Positions 6,937 through 13,672 of a DNA stretch of 16,053 nucleotides are shown one piece after another; position 1 is the first letter of the stretch, and every line of letters begins with the position of its first letter. The stretch spans positions 1-16,053 of the forward strand of contig QMKU01000006.1 in the NCBI GenBank assembly GCA_003646525.1. The letters are read 5' to 3'. The notes under the pieces were generated by a model that made no database searches, was not told the origin of the DNA, and saw only the letters and a program-made list of their open reading frames with translations. A program made the translations under genes and the position numbers. This DNA comes from Campylobacterota bacterium. GTDB lineage: Bacteria > Campylobacterota > Campylobacteria > Campylobacterales > Sulfurovaceae.

Positions 6937-8001
6937 TTATGTTCCCATTTGTTTTGCAACTTCTGCTGCAAAATCTTCTTCTTCTATCTCAATACCTTCA
7001 CCCACTTCGAGTCTCACGAAGCGTGTGATATCAGCTGTACCGCCTGCTGCTTTTGCTTTATCGGCAATATACTCAGCAACGGTCTTACTATCATCCATGA
7101 CAAAATTCTGATCCAAAAGACACTGCTCTTGATCGAGTGTAGTATTGTCTGAAATAAATCGTGCTAATTTACCTGGCAAAATTCTATCCCAGATCTTTTC
7201 CGGCTTGCCTTCAGTCTTGAGCTCTTCTTTGAGCATATCTTCTGCTTTTTGCAAAACTTCTTCAGTGAGTTGTTTCATAGAAACATAGAGAGGAATGTTT
7301 TTGAGTGTTTTGCCCAATCTACCGAGCTCTTCGTTCTCTTTTTCGATCGATGCAATGCGACCTTCAGTCTCTTTTTCTACAAAATCCATCTCAAAATCTT
7401 GACAGCTCAAAGTACTAGGCTTCATTGCAGCAGCATGCATTGCTACATTTCTCACCACTTCTGTCATTGCTTCAGCTGTTTTGACAGAGTCACATTTGGC
7501 TTCGATGATCACCGCAACTTGACCATTGGCATGAACATAGCCATTGACAGCGGTCATCTCGTCACCCTTGATCAATGCAGAGCGTCTGACGACAAGCTTT
7601 TCACCGATCGTAGCAACCTGCAGTGAAAGATATTCAGCAAAAGGCTGACCGTTGATCTCTGATGCATTGATCGCTTCAGCATCTACCAACTCATTGGCAA
7701 AGGCATGATCGACTACTTCGTTTATGACTGCCTTGAACTTGTCATTTTGCGCGACAAAGTCAGTCTGTGAATTGATTTCGACGATCACAGCCTCATTGCC
7801 TTCGACTTTTACGCCGACAGCACCTTCAGCTGCTACTTTATTTGCTTTCTTGGCTGCTGCACCAAGACCTTTGTTGCGGAGCCAATCTACGGCTTTGTCC
7901 ATATCGCCTTTGGCTTCAGTCAATGCTTTTTTGCAGTCCATCATCCCTGCATTAGTCATCTCTCTGAGTTTTTTGATATCTTTTGGTCCAAAGTTTGCCA
8001 T
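6937..8001 (-). CDS. tsf: Translation elongation factor Ts
   Basis: This gene encodes 354 residues of EF-Ts, which removes GDP from EF-Tu in the cytoplasm. The N-terminal UBA-like segment (residues 3-50, IKKLREMTNAGMMDCKKAL, then DKAVDWLRNKGL) and the core motif INSQTDFVAQN (about 75-85) are both present. It is longer than the approximately 283-residue E. coli protein, as is usual in Campylobacterota. It begins 2 bases after the rpsB stop, and its ribosome site (AAGGAAG) is inside the last rpsB codons, so the two are translationally coupled. The C-terminus is acidic (GEGIEIEEEDFAAEVAKQ). Confidence 0.98.
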   Translation of the reverse strand: MANFGPKDIKKLREMTNAGMMDCKKALTEAKGDMDKAVDWLRNKGLGAAAKKANKVAAEGAVGVKVEGNEAVIVEINSQTDFVAQNDKFKAVINEVVDHAFANELVDAEAINASEINGQPFAEYLSLQVATIGEKLVVRRSALIKGDEMTAVNGYVHANGQVAVIIEAKCDSVKTAEAMTEVVRNVAMHAAAMKPSTLSCQDFEMDFVEKETEGRIASIEKENEELGRLGKTLKNIPLYVSMKQLTEEVLQKAEDMLKEELKTEGKPEKIWDRILPGKLARFISDNTTLDQEQCLLDQNFVMDDSKTVAEYIADKAKAAGGTADITRFVRLEVGEGIEIEEEDFAAEVAKQMGT

Positions 8002-8003
8002 AT

Positions 8004-8843
8004 TTATGCTTCCTTTATCTTTGCTTCTTCGATAGCTTTTTCAACTTCTACCACATCAGCAACTTCGACTGCTTTGACCTCTTCGGCTACTACTTCTTTG
8101 ACTTCTGCTACCTCTTCAGCTGCTACTTCTCCAACCTCTTCAACTGATTGACCTTCAGCCTCAGCCAATGCTGCTTTACCTTCGATGATCGCTTCTGCCA
8201 TCTCTCTACAGATCAAATTGATCGATCTGATCGCATCATCATTTCCAGGAATAGGATAATCAATCACATCTGGATCACAGTTAGTATCGAGTGGTGCAAT
8301 GACCTTCATTCCGAGTCTTCTCGCTTCTTTCACTGCGATATGCTCTTTGACAGCATCAACGACGAACATCATATCCGGCATTTTCTTCATATATCTATAT
8401 CCCTCAAGATACGAATTCAATTTCTCTTTTTTTCTTCTGAGCATCAATGCTTCTTTTTTGGTCAAGAGTTCTATCTGCCCATTCTCTTCCATCTGCTCAA
8501 TGATTTCGAGTTTTCTGATTGATTTTTTCATTGTTGGGTAGTTTGTCAACATACCACCGAGCCATCGAGTAGAAACATAAGGCATTCCACATCTTTCTGC
8601 ATGCTCTTTGACTGCTGAACGGGCTTGCTTTTTAGTTCCGACAAAGAGGATTGTTTGACCTTCTGCTGCTGCGTCTCTCACTACATTATAAGTATATTTA
8701 AAATATCTCAAAGTCTTCTGGAGATCGATAATATAGATATTTTTTCTCTCACCAAATATGAATTTCTTCATTTTCGGATTCCATCTTCTTGTCTGATGCC
8801 CGAAGTGTACACCACATTCGAGTAAGTCTTTCATTGTTACCAT
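8004..8843 (-). CDS. rpsB: 30S ribosomal protein S2
   Basis: This gene encodes 279 residues. The S2 core spans residues 1 to about 225: [42 protein letters not shown], and the later [17 protein letters not shown] and RSINLI motifs. The last approximately 50 residues are a Val/Glu/Ala-rich acidic tail (repeated [18 protein letters not shown] units) beyond the usual approximately 240-residue length. GGAG lies 5 bases before the ATG. It is the first gene of the rpsB-tsf-ATPase operon. A TATAAT at 8991-8996 on this strand would give a leader of about 140 bases containing a hairpin. Confidence 0.98.
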   Translation of the reverse strand: MVTMKDLLECGVHFGHQTRRWNPKMKKFIFGERKNIYIIDLQKTLRYFKYTYNVVRDAAAEGQTILFVGTKKQARSAVKEHAERCGMPYVSTRWLGGMLTNYPTMKKSIRKLEIIEQMEENGQIELLTKKEALMLRRKKEKLNSYLEGYRYMKKMPDMMFVVDAVKEHIAVKEARRLGMKVIAPLDTNCDPDVIDYPIPGNDDAIRSINLICREMAEAIIEGKAALAEAEGQSVEEVGEVAAEEVAEVKEVVAEEVKAVEVADVVEVEKAIEEAKIKEA

Positions 8844-8911
8844 TTTTGCTCCTTGGTAAAGTAAATAAATTTGTGGTCGAATTGAATCGCCTTAGGTTTA
8901 ACCCTCTGTAG

Positions 8912-8996
8912 CCTTGAACACACAATGTGCAACCTTTCAAGGAATAACTACATGAGTATTTCCAAATCCAAATATTGAATAAGGATCGAGATTATA
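8912..8996 (-). promoter_or_regulatory. rpsB leader hairpin and candidate -10 box
   Basis: A TATAAT box on the minus strand (8991-8996) is the best promoter candidate for the operon; no good -35 is seen, which is common in Campylobacterota. In the leader, CCTTGAA and TTCAAGG (8936-8942 and 8912-8918) form a 7-bp stem, with CACA/TGTG pairing inside it. In other bacteria S2 represses its own operon through a structured leader; a similar role here is inferred. Confidence 0.4.
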
Positions 8997-9087
8997 GCTG
9001 AATAATGTTTAGGAAATGATGAAAGTTGCTTTCAGAGGAAGCCGTTGGAGTGCATTCTTTTTAGAAAAATAGACATGCCAGATAGTA

Positions 9088-9114
9088 AAACTTAAGTGAA
9101 ATTCATTTAAGTTT
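9088..9114 (+). promoter_or_regulatory. 27-bp palindrome, probable toxin-antitoxin operator
   Basis: AAACTTAAGTGAA (9088-9100) and TTCATTTAAGTTT (9102-9114) are inverted copies with one mismatch around a central A. The site abuts the -35 box at 9114-9119. Type II antitoxins commonly bind such palindromes to repress their own operon. Confidence 0.6.
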
Positions 9115-9142
9115 TGTTACAATAATATACAAACTATATAAT
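9114..9142 (+). promoter_or_regulatory. Candidate sigma70 promoter of the toxin-antitoxin pair
   Basis: TTGTTA (9114-9119) and TATAAT (9137-9142) have 17 bases between them, a near-consensus promoter. The predicted start near 9149 is only a few bases before the ATG at 9152, which would make the mRNA leaderless or exclude the GGAG at 9143-9146. An upstream TACAAT (9118-9123) is a second possible -10 that would retain the GGAG. Confidence 0.5.
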
Positions 9143-9151
9143 GGAGTCATT

Positions 9152-9400
9152 ATGCAAACTTTAGCTGTGGAAGTTCAAGATAACTATCTTCAAGATTTCA
9201 TGAACTATGTTAATAATCATAGTAAAAATATCACTATCTCTAAAGATAAAAATTTAGAACTTGACCCTTATTTTTATGAGAGACGAGAAGAGTTGCATCA
9301 AATTAGGAATGACATAAAAAATGGTGATATTGCAATGCTATCACATGATAAACTTTGGGGAAATATTAAAAATCACTTAAAAACTATTGAAATAAAATGA
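9152..9400 (+). CDS. Type II antitoxin (RelB/StbD-like)
   Basis: This gene encodes 82 residues. The N-terminal part (MQTLAVEVQDNYLQDFMNYV, then ITISKD) resembles small DNA-binding antitoxin N-termini, and the charged, helix-prone C-terminal half (YERREELHQIRNDIKNGD) would wrap the toxin. GGAG precedes the ATG by 6 bases. The stop overlaps the toxin start as ATGA (9397-9400), the classic coupled antitoxin-toxin order. A strong palindrome sits at the promoter, consistent with autorepression. The partner toxin is frameshifted, so the antitoxin may now be an orphan. The exact antitoxin family is uncertain. Confidence 0.75.
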   Translation: MQTLAVEVQDNYLQDFMNYVNNHSKNITISKDKNLELDPYFYERREELHQIRNDIKNGDIAMLSHDKLWGNIKNHLKTIEIK

Positions 9401-9701
9401 AAATTATCTACAATCCAATTTTTGGAAATGAATTGCTACAGATAGTTAACCGTATTGCAAAAGATAAGCCTAATGCGAGTGTAAAGTTTGCACTAGAATT
9501 GGAAGAGTCTATCCTCAATATTCCAATTTTTCCATTCAAGTATAAACCATCATCTTATTTTGATGATAAAAATGTCAGAGATATAACCTACAAAAATATA
9601 CAATAGTCTATGAAGTAAATTTAGATAAGAATACAATTGAAATATTGAAAATATTCAACCAAAACAAACCTTCAAAGCCCTTCCAACACAATAAAATATA
9701 G
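9397..9701 (+). pseudogene. RelE/ParE-type toxin, frameshifted by one base
   Basis: The first 66 codons encode a RelE/ParE-like toxin start (MKIIYNPIFGNELLQIVNRI, then LNIPIFPFKYKPS and VRDITYK). The frame then hits TAG at 9604-9606, giving only 69 residues. In the -1 frame from 9594 the protein continues KYTIVYEVNLDKNTIEILKI for 34 more residues to TAG at 9699-9701. The combined product of about 101 residues has the normal family length, and the strand YTIVYEV followed by IEILKIF is the typical C-terminal toxin core. The break is at CAAAAATAT (9591-9599): six A's instead of five would restore the frame. It may be a real inactivating deletion, a sequencing error in a homopolymer, or a site read by slippage. 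Confidence 0.8.
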
Positions 9702-9899
9702 GAACGCGACAAATTATATAACGGCAATTTATTGGAAAATTAGATAGTTTTGAGGTTGTTTTAGTTAGAATATCATCCATACAAAAAGAGCTTTTTAGTT
9801 TATAGACTTTATATTTTTATTGTTAAGGATTTATAGGCTATTTAGGGCTTTTTCTTATCTGCCTTAGATATGATATTATCACTTTTTTGAGGATTAGCA

Positions 9900-10841
9900 A
9901 TGCATCATTTGATAGAACTACTGACAAACCCTTGGATAATGACACCTCTCTTTATCCTCTTTTTTGGTGAATATATTCCTTTTAGTGGGTGGATCTGGCG
10001 CGAGATCGGTCTGAAGCTCAAAGCCTTTGGCGAATGGCTTTTGAGTAGTTATGAAAACAGACTTTTTGACAACAAAGAGGAGTGGGTAGAAGAGAAAAAA
10101 GTTCATCTGAAACTCAACAATATTTTTGCTAGAATACTCTTCTTTACTCTCTCCTCTGTCGTCGTAATTTTTCTGGAAATCTTCTGGGAACTTGGGTTTA
10201 AAGGCATTACAAGGACGATAGAGAGATCAAGACTGGCACAATGGTCAGAAGTCCAGATCAAAAAGATGCCAAACTGGGCAGTTCTGACACTTTTTGGAGC
10301 ACCTTTCATCTTCATGGAACTTATAGGTATCTTTTCGTTGGCGGCTTTCGTCTCTGGTCATTTTTGGATAGGGCTCGGGCTCTATCTCTTCAAGGTGCTT
10401 TTCTTTATTCCGGTTCACTTCGTACTCCATGTAGGTGAAGCACAGCTGATGGCGATTCCATGGTTCAAAAGACGCTATGAAATTATTATAGCCATACTCA
10501 ACTGGTTCAAACGATCACAAACTTATGTCAAAGTACATAACTTATCTGAGACAGTCAAGGCACATATACTCGCTGTCAAAAATCGTTTTTCCCAAACTGT
10601 CATTCTTCTCAAAAAAGCATTTGAACATGATGATATACTCTCACCAGAATGCGAAGCCGTGAGACAAGAGATACGCGCTTCTCCCCCTATGAGCAAAGAG
10701 AGACAAATACTTCATGAGAAATTCTTCAACTGTGTTGATTCACATCTACAAGACAAAACAGAAGAAGAAAAACCTTCCAACGATACCCAAAATATATCAC
10801 AACAAAAGGAAAACTATGGAAAAAGTAAAAATCAGCAGTAG
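9900..10841 (+). CDS. Multi-pass membrane protein, unrecognised (first of three)
   Basis: This gene encodes 313 residues, with GAGG 7 bases before the ATG. About four membrane segments are visible: residues 11-33 (WIMTPLFILFFGEYIPFSGW), about 75-100 (ILFFTLSSVVVIFLEIFWEL), about 125-150 (LTLFGAPFIFMELIGIFSLA) and about 153-178 (FWIGLGLYLFKVLFFIPVHF). The C-terminal approximately 130 residues are soluble, basic then polar (ETVKAHILAVKNRFSQ, ending in Gln/Asn/Lys). No enzymatic motif is seen. Its last 26 bases overlap the next gene, which indicates an operon with translational coupling. The family is not recognised. The 9702-9899 gap contains AT-rich DNA with a possible -10 (TATGAT, 9869-9874) but no convincing -35. 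Confidence 0.8.
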   Translation: MHHLIELLTNPWIMTPLFILFFGEYIPFSGWIWREIGLKLKAFGEWLLSSYENRLFDNKEEWVEEKKVHLKLNNIFARILFFTLSSVVVIFLEIFWELGFKGITRTIERSRLAQWSEVQIKKMPNWAVLTLFGAPFIFMELIGIFSLAAFVSGHFWIGLGLYLFKVLFFIPVHFVLHVGEAQLMAIPWFKRRYEIIIAILNWFKRSQTYVKVHNLSETVKAHILAVKNRFSQTVILLKKAFEHDDILSPECEAVRQEIRASPPMSKERQILHEKFFNCVDSHLQDKTEEEKPSNDTQNISQQKENYGKSKNQQ

Positions 10842-11436
10842 TAAAAATTGGATAATGATCGTTGTCAACCTTGTCTTGGCACTTATATCTATCTATCTCT
10901 TCGAGATTTGGTTCAAAAAAGTTATCGCCCTAGATAACACTTTTCAAATGCTTGCCAATATCGCCGTTGTCATCCTGACAGCACTCACCTACTTTATAGC
11001 AAAGACTTACTATATCAAAGGGGTAATGAATACTGCCAAAAAGATATTTGTCTTATTGATTTTGGCAGCTACGACTCTAGGAATGATGCTCATGTCGGTC
11101 AAAGTGCCAGCTGATATTGTTTATCCTTTTAGTGGCATTATCTTGGTCAGTATCGCTTTTTATATGCTCTCCTTGACTGCGGGTACACTCAATACTGTTG
11201 GCATGATAGGTCTCGCCCTTCTTTTTGCTACCCCGATTGCTTTTCTGAAATGGTTCGACAAGATTGACTGGAGTATGGTCGGTGAATTGGGTCAATTTGC
11301 TCTCTTCGTCATCCTCTTTCTCGGTGGCACTTGGTCACAGATACGAGCTGCTATTCACGGCATCAGAGGTGTCAATGCAGATGGCAGTGGCTTCGGTGAT
11401 GATGGGGATGGAGATGGAGATACTGGAAGCGAATAG
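10816..11436 (+). CDS. Multi-pass membrane protein, unrecognised (second of three)
   Basis: This gene encodes 206 residues. The ATG at 10816 is preferred to the in-frame ATG at 10714 because AAAGGA lies just upstream and the preceding 34 residues are polar and overlap the soluble tail of the previous gene. Five to six membrane segments follow each other with short loops (WIMIVVNLVLALISIYLFEI, LANIAVVILTALTYFIA, IFVLLILAATTLGMMLMSV, FSGIILVSIAFYMLSL, VGMIGLALLFATPIAFL, FALFVILFLGGTW). The C-terminus ends in a Gly/Asp-rich stretch (GSGFGDDGDGDGDTGSE), reminiscent of metal-binding or flexible tails; that is an inference. It overlaps both neighbours, so all three proteins probably form one complex. 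Confidence 0.8.
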   Translation: MEKVKISSSKNWIMIVVNLVLALISIYLFEIWFKKVIALDNTFQMLANIAVVILTALTYFIAKTYYIKGVMNTAKKIFVLLILAATTLGMMLMSVKVPADIVYPFSGIILVSIAFYMLSLTAGTLNTVGMIGLALLFATPIAFLKWFDKIDWSMVGELGQFALFVILFLGGTWSQIRAAIHGIRGVNADGSGFGDDGDGDGDTGSE

Positions 11437-12442
11437 AAACAATAGTCCAATGAAGCTGGAGCAGCCAAAACACCGATCTCTCAATATAAGTGCAAGAGTA
11501 TACAGATATCAATTTGGACTCATTATCCTTATATCTTTTGTCTTTGTCGCACTCTTGATCCACTACTTTGGGTGGTGGGAAGTGATCGGGATACTCTTTT
11601 TGAAATTTGGCCTAGGTGCCAAAGTTGCTGGTGCCAAAAGCTTCGCACAAGCCATAGTCAAAGCAGGCGGAAAAAAAGCGATTGCCCTTGCTACAGCTGG
11701 CATGCTGACAAAACGACACATCATCGATATCTTCTCCAAGTTCTTTGCTGAGCACTCGATCAAGAGGTACAAAAGAAATCTTACACTTGTTATGAAAAGA
11801 ATATTTGAAGAGATCAAACACTCAAGCCCTGTAAAAAAACTCCGCGCCCTTGGTAGTATGCTTCTCTCTGTTCCCATCTTCTACTTTTTTTGGACCAAGG
11901 TCTTGGGTACCGCTATACAAAAATTTGTCTATGCTTTAGTACTTCCTCTATTTACACTGCTATGGAATTTCATTATGAGCAGTTTAAATTTTTTGAGTTT
12001 TATTTTTCAAATTTTAATGCTCAACCTCTTTTTAGATACGCTTGCCAATTATAGATGGGGCAAAAAGATCATCACCTTCATCAACAGTACCATTCATATA
12101 TTGGGCAAGATACTAGGTCTACTCAATAAGCTTCTTGAGCAGATAGGACTCAACCCTAAAAAATGGATTATCAAGCTTTCAAACTACTTCAACAGGTGGC
12201 TTGAGTCTATCCTAGACAAAGGGCTCAATATGGTTGAGAAGCTACGAAAAAAGAGAGAAAGATATACCAATATAGCAAAAGCTCTTTCGGACAAACGATA
12301 CCGCTATGCTCAATCAAAAAAAGACAAACAGATCTCATATTGGAACTATACAAGAGAACTATTTAATGAAAAAGTACTCAAAAAAAGAGACTGGAAAAAG
12401 AATCGCAAAGCAAGGGCGAAACGATGGGAGCAGAGACTTTAG
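11414..12442 (+). CDS. Membrane protein with a basic C-terminal tail, unrecognised (third of three)
   Basis: The open frame extends back to 11264, but the upstream part is an implausible shadow of the second gene. The ATGs at 11408, 11414 and 11450 are possible starts. I chose 11414 (342 residues), which overlaps the second gene by 23 bases much as that gene overlaps the first; 11450 would give 330 residues. Membrane segments are at about residues 30-63 (FGLIILISFVFVALLIHYFG), about 145-165 (MLLSVPIFYFFWTKVLG) and about 170-210 (VYALVLPLFTLLWNFIMSS, LSFIFQILMLNLF). A Gly/Ala/Lys segment (KVAGAKSFAQAIVKAGGKKA) lies between. The last approximately 80 residues are very basic (EKLRKKRERY, RDWKKNRKARAKRW). 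The TAG stop lies inside an arm of repeat H, so the last residues EQRL come from the repeat. The function is unknown. Confidence 0.72.
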   Translation: MEILEANRNNSPMKLEQPKHRSLNISARVYRYQFGLIILISFVFVALLIHYFGWWEVIGILFLKFGLGAKVAGAKSFAQAIVKAGGKKAIALATAGMLTKRHIIDIFSKFFAEHSIKRYKRNLTLVMKRIFEEIKHSSPVKKLRALGSMLLSVPIFYFFWTKVLGTAIQKFVYALVLPLFTLLWNFIMSSLNFLSFIFQILMLNLFLDTLANYRWGKKIITFINSTIHILGKILGLLNKLLEQIGLNPKKWIIKLSNYFNRWLESILDKGLNMVEKLRKKRERYTNIAKALSDKRYRYAQSKKDKQISYWNYTRELFNEKVLKKRDWKKNRKARAKRWEQRL

Positions 12443-12549
12443 TCCAATGCCAATGAATTAAGCACGGTAGGGGTCATGTGTTGCAAAATCAACTCACGAA
12501 GTGGGTGGATTTTCAATACTTGACCTCAGTTTCATCGTTGCCATGTTTA
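12427..12549 (+). mobile_element. Repeat element E, half copy C, preceded by half of palindrome H
   Basis: GGAGCAGAGACTTTAGTCC (12427-12445) is the left arm of palindrome H. From 12444 the sequence follows element E (CCAATGCCAATGAATTAAGC and the first hairpin) up to CATGTTTAG at about 12549, then changes directly into a complete H palindrome. The second half of E is missing. The break point is at the same place as in half copy B. Confidence 0.65.
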
Positions 12550-12596
12550 GGAGCAGGGACTTTAGTCCCGTTTTATGGGACTGAAGTCCCTGCTCC
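12550..12596 (+). terminator. Palindrome H, intact copy, likely terminator
   Basis: GGAGCAGGGACTTTAGTCCC and GGGACTGAAGTCCCTGCTCC form a 20-bp stem (one mismatch) around a 7-base loop GTTTTAT. On the plus strand the run ATCTATTTTTT follows 4 bases later, so it can end the three-gene membrane operon. The family resemblance continues about 40 bases further (AAGTATCTAT, then GTATTATTAAATC), matching the same stretch after the second H copy at 13636. Confidence 0.65.
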
Positions 12597-12641
12597 AAGT
12601 ATCTATTTTTTGGTATTATTAAATCAGTATGCCTTAACTTG

Positions 12642-13112
12642 CTACCCCTTTTGCAATACTTCTAACTCTGCTTTTACCTTACTGACATGCTCTTTGACTC
12701 TCACTTTTTCCCATTTGGCAGCAACCTTGCCGTCAGGATCGATGAGAAAAGTGCTTCTCACAACACCCATATACTCTTTGCCCATAAATTTTTTGAGCTG
12801 CCACACGCCAAAGGTTTTACAGAGTTCCTTCTCTTCATCTGCTAGCAGAGTGATCTTCAGATCCTTCTTTTCAATAAAATTTCTATGCTTTTTAGGACTA
12901 TCTGGACTTACTCCGAGGATAATAGCACTCATCCCTTCAAAATCTGGCATTGCTACAGTAAAATCACAGGCTTCAGTGGTGCATCCTGGTGTATTGTCTT
13001 TGGGATAAAAATAGAGTACAATCCATCTCCCCTTTATATCTCTGAGGCATATCTCCTCTTCATCCTGATTTGGCAAACAAAAATCTGGTACATAATCACC
13101 GATATTCAACAT
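12642..13112 (-). CDS. bcp: Thioredoxin-dependent peroxiredoxin (Bcp/PrxQ)
   Basis: This gene encodes 156 residues, the normal length for Bcp. It reduces hydrogen peroxide and organic hydroperoxides in the cytoplasm using thioredoxin. The active-site segment YPKDNTPGCTTEACDF carries the peroxidatic C44 and, five residues on, the resolving C49 typical of the PrxQ class. Further motifs are ILGVSPDSPKKHRNF, LLADEEKELCKTFGVW and RSTFLIDPDGKV. AAGGAG lies 7 bases before the ATG. It is a single gene, convergent with the membrane operon (palindrome H between them) and divergent from the small gene at 13149 with 36 bases between starts. Confidence 0.95.
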   Translation of the reverse strand: MLNIGDYVPDFCLPNQDEEEICLRDIKGRWIVLYFYPKDNTPGCTTEACDFTVAMPDFEGMSAIILGVSPDSPKKHRNFIEKKDLKITLLADEEKELCKTFGVWQLKKFMGKEYMGVVRSTFLIDPDGKVAAKWEKVRVKEHVSKVKAELEVLQKG

Positions 13113-13148
13113 AGTTACTCCTTATATTTTTTTGGGTAGTATATCAGA

Positions 13149-13385
13149 ATGAATGAAAAAAATAGCCAAAACCCAACAAAACAGAGCAAAGAAGCACTCC
13201 TCGCAGATATTGAGCAATTGATGCAATATGACAAAAACGACAAAGCAACGATCAATCCCTCTCTGTTAACTTACCTAGATATAGATACACTCATCTCCAC
13301 TAAAAAATCTCTTCTCAAGCGTACAGGAACACTAAGTGAAGAGGATAAAGAGTGGTTGCATCAGTTTATGAAGTATAATATTTAG
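13149..13385 (+). CDS. Small hypothetical protein, 78 residues
   Basis: No family is recognised. The protein is polar and helix-prone: a Gln/Asn/Lys-rich start (NEKNSQNPTKQSKEALL), then DIEQLMQYDKND, INPSLLTYLDIDTLISTKKSLL and a closing EEDKEWLHQFMKYNI. There is no signal peptide and no membrane segment, so it should be cytoplasmic. It is read divergently from bcp with 36 bases between the starts. The ribosome site is weak. The TAG stop at 13383-13385 is fused to the first base of palindrome H. It looks like a true small gene because its frame is well filled and its product is compositionally protein-like, but confidence is moderate. Confidence 0.6.
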   Translation: MNEKNSQNPTKQSKEALLADIEQLMQYDKNDKATINPSLLTYLDIDTLISTKKSLLKRTGTLSEEDKEWLHQFMKYNI

Positions 13386-13636
13386 GAGCAGGAACTTCAG
13401 TCCCGTTTTATGGGACTGAAGTCCAATGCCAATGAATTAAGCACGGTAGGGGTCATGTGTTGCAAAATCAACTCACGAAGTGGGTGGATTTTCAACACTT
13501 GACCTCGGTTGAGTCGTTGCCATGTTTTAGCCGAGGTCAGGTGATTTATGATGCATTCACTATGCTTCACGCATCACAAATCACCAGACCCCTAATATTC
13601 CTTATTTCATTGGCATTGGACTAAAGTCCCTGCTCC
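13385..13636 (+). repeat. Palindrome H, copy interrupted by repeat E
   Basis: The left part GGAGCAGGAACTTCAGTCCC, loop GTTTTAT and GGGACTGAAGTCC run from 13385 to 13424. After element E the right end GGACTAAAGTCCCTGCTCC continues at 13618-13636, followed by the same AAGTATCTAT tail as the intact copy at 12550-12596. The intact copy shows what the site looked like before the insertion. Confidence 0.65.
13423..13619 (+). mobile_element. Repeat element E, full copy D (197 bp), nested in palindrome H
   Basis: The terminal repeats CCAATGCCAATGAATTAAG (13423-13441) and CTTATTTCATTGGCATTGG (13601-13619) match with one mismatch. ACTGAAGT (13415-13422) and ACTAAAGT (13620-13627) flank it as near-direct repeats, although the symmetry of H blurs the exact boundary. 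The inner stem (AGGGGTC/GACCCCT) and the three hairpins seen in copy A are all present. In the third hairpin GGTGATTTATGATGC pairs with GCATCACAAATCACC with one mismatch. There is no coding capacity. Confidence 0.7.
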
Positions 13637-13672
13637 AAGTATCTATATTTTACTATTATTAAATCGGTATCC

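Noticed and set aside
9591..9600. Programmed -1 ribosomal frameshift in the toxin gene
   Set aside because: The heptamer does not fit the X XXY YYZ slippery pattern and no downstream pseudoknot is apparent; a missing base in the A-run is the simpler explanation.
12478..13008. Plus-strand 176-residue open frame beginning in repeat E
   Set aside because: It crosses repeats E and H and is antisense to bcp, which carries its active-site motif; it is not a gene.
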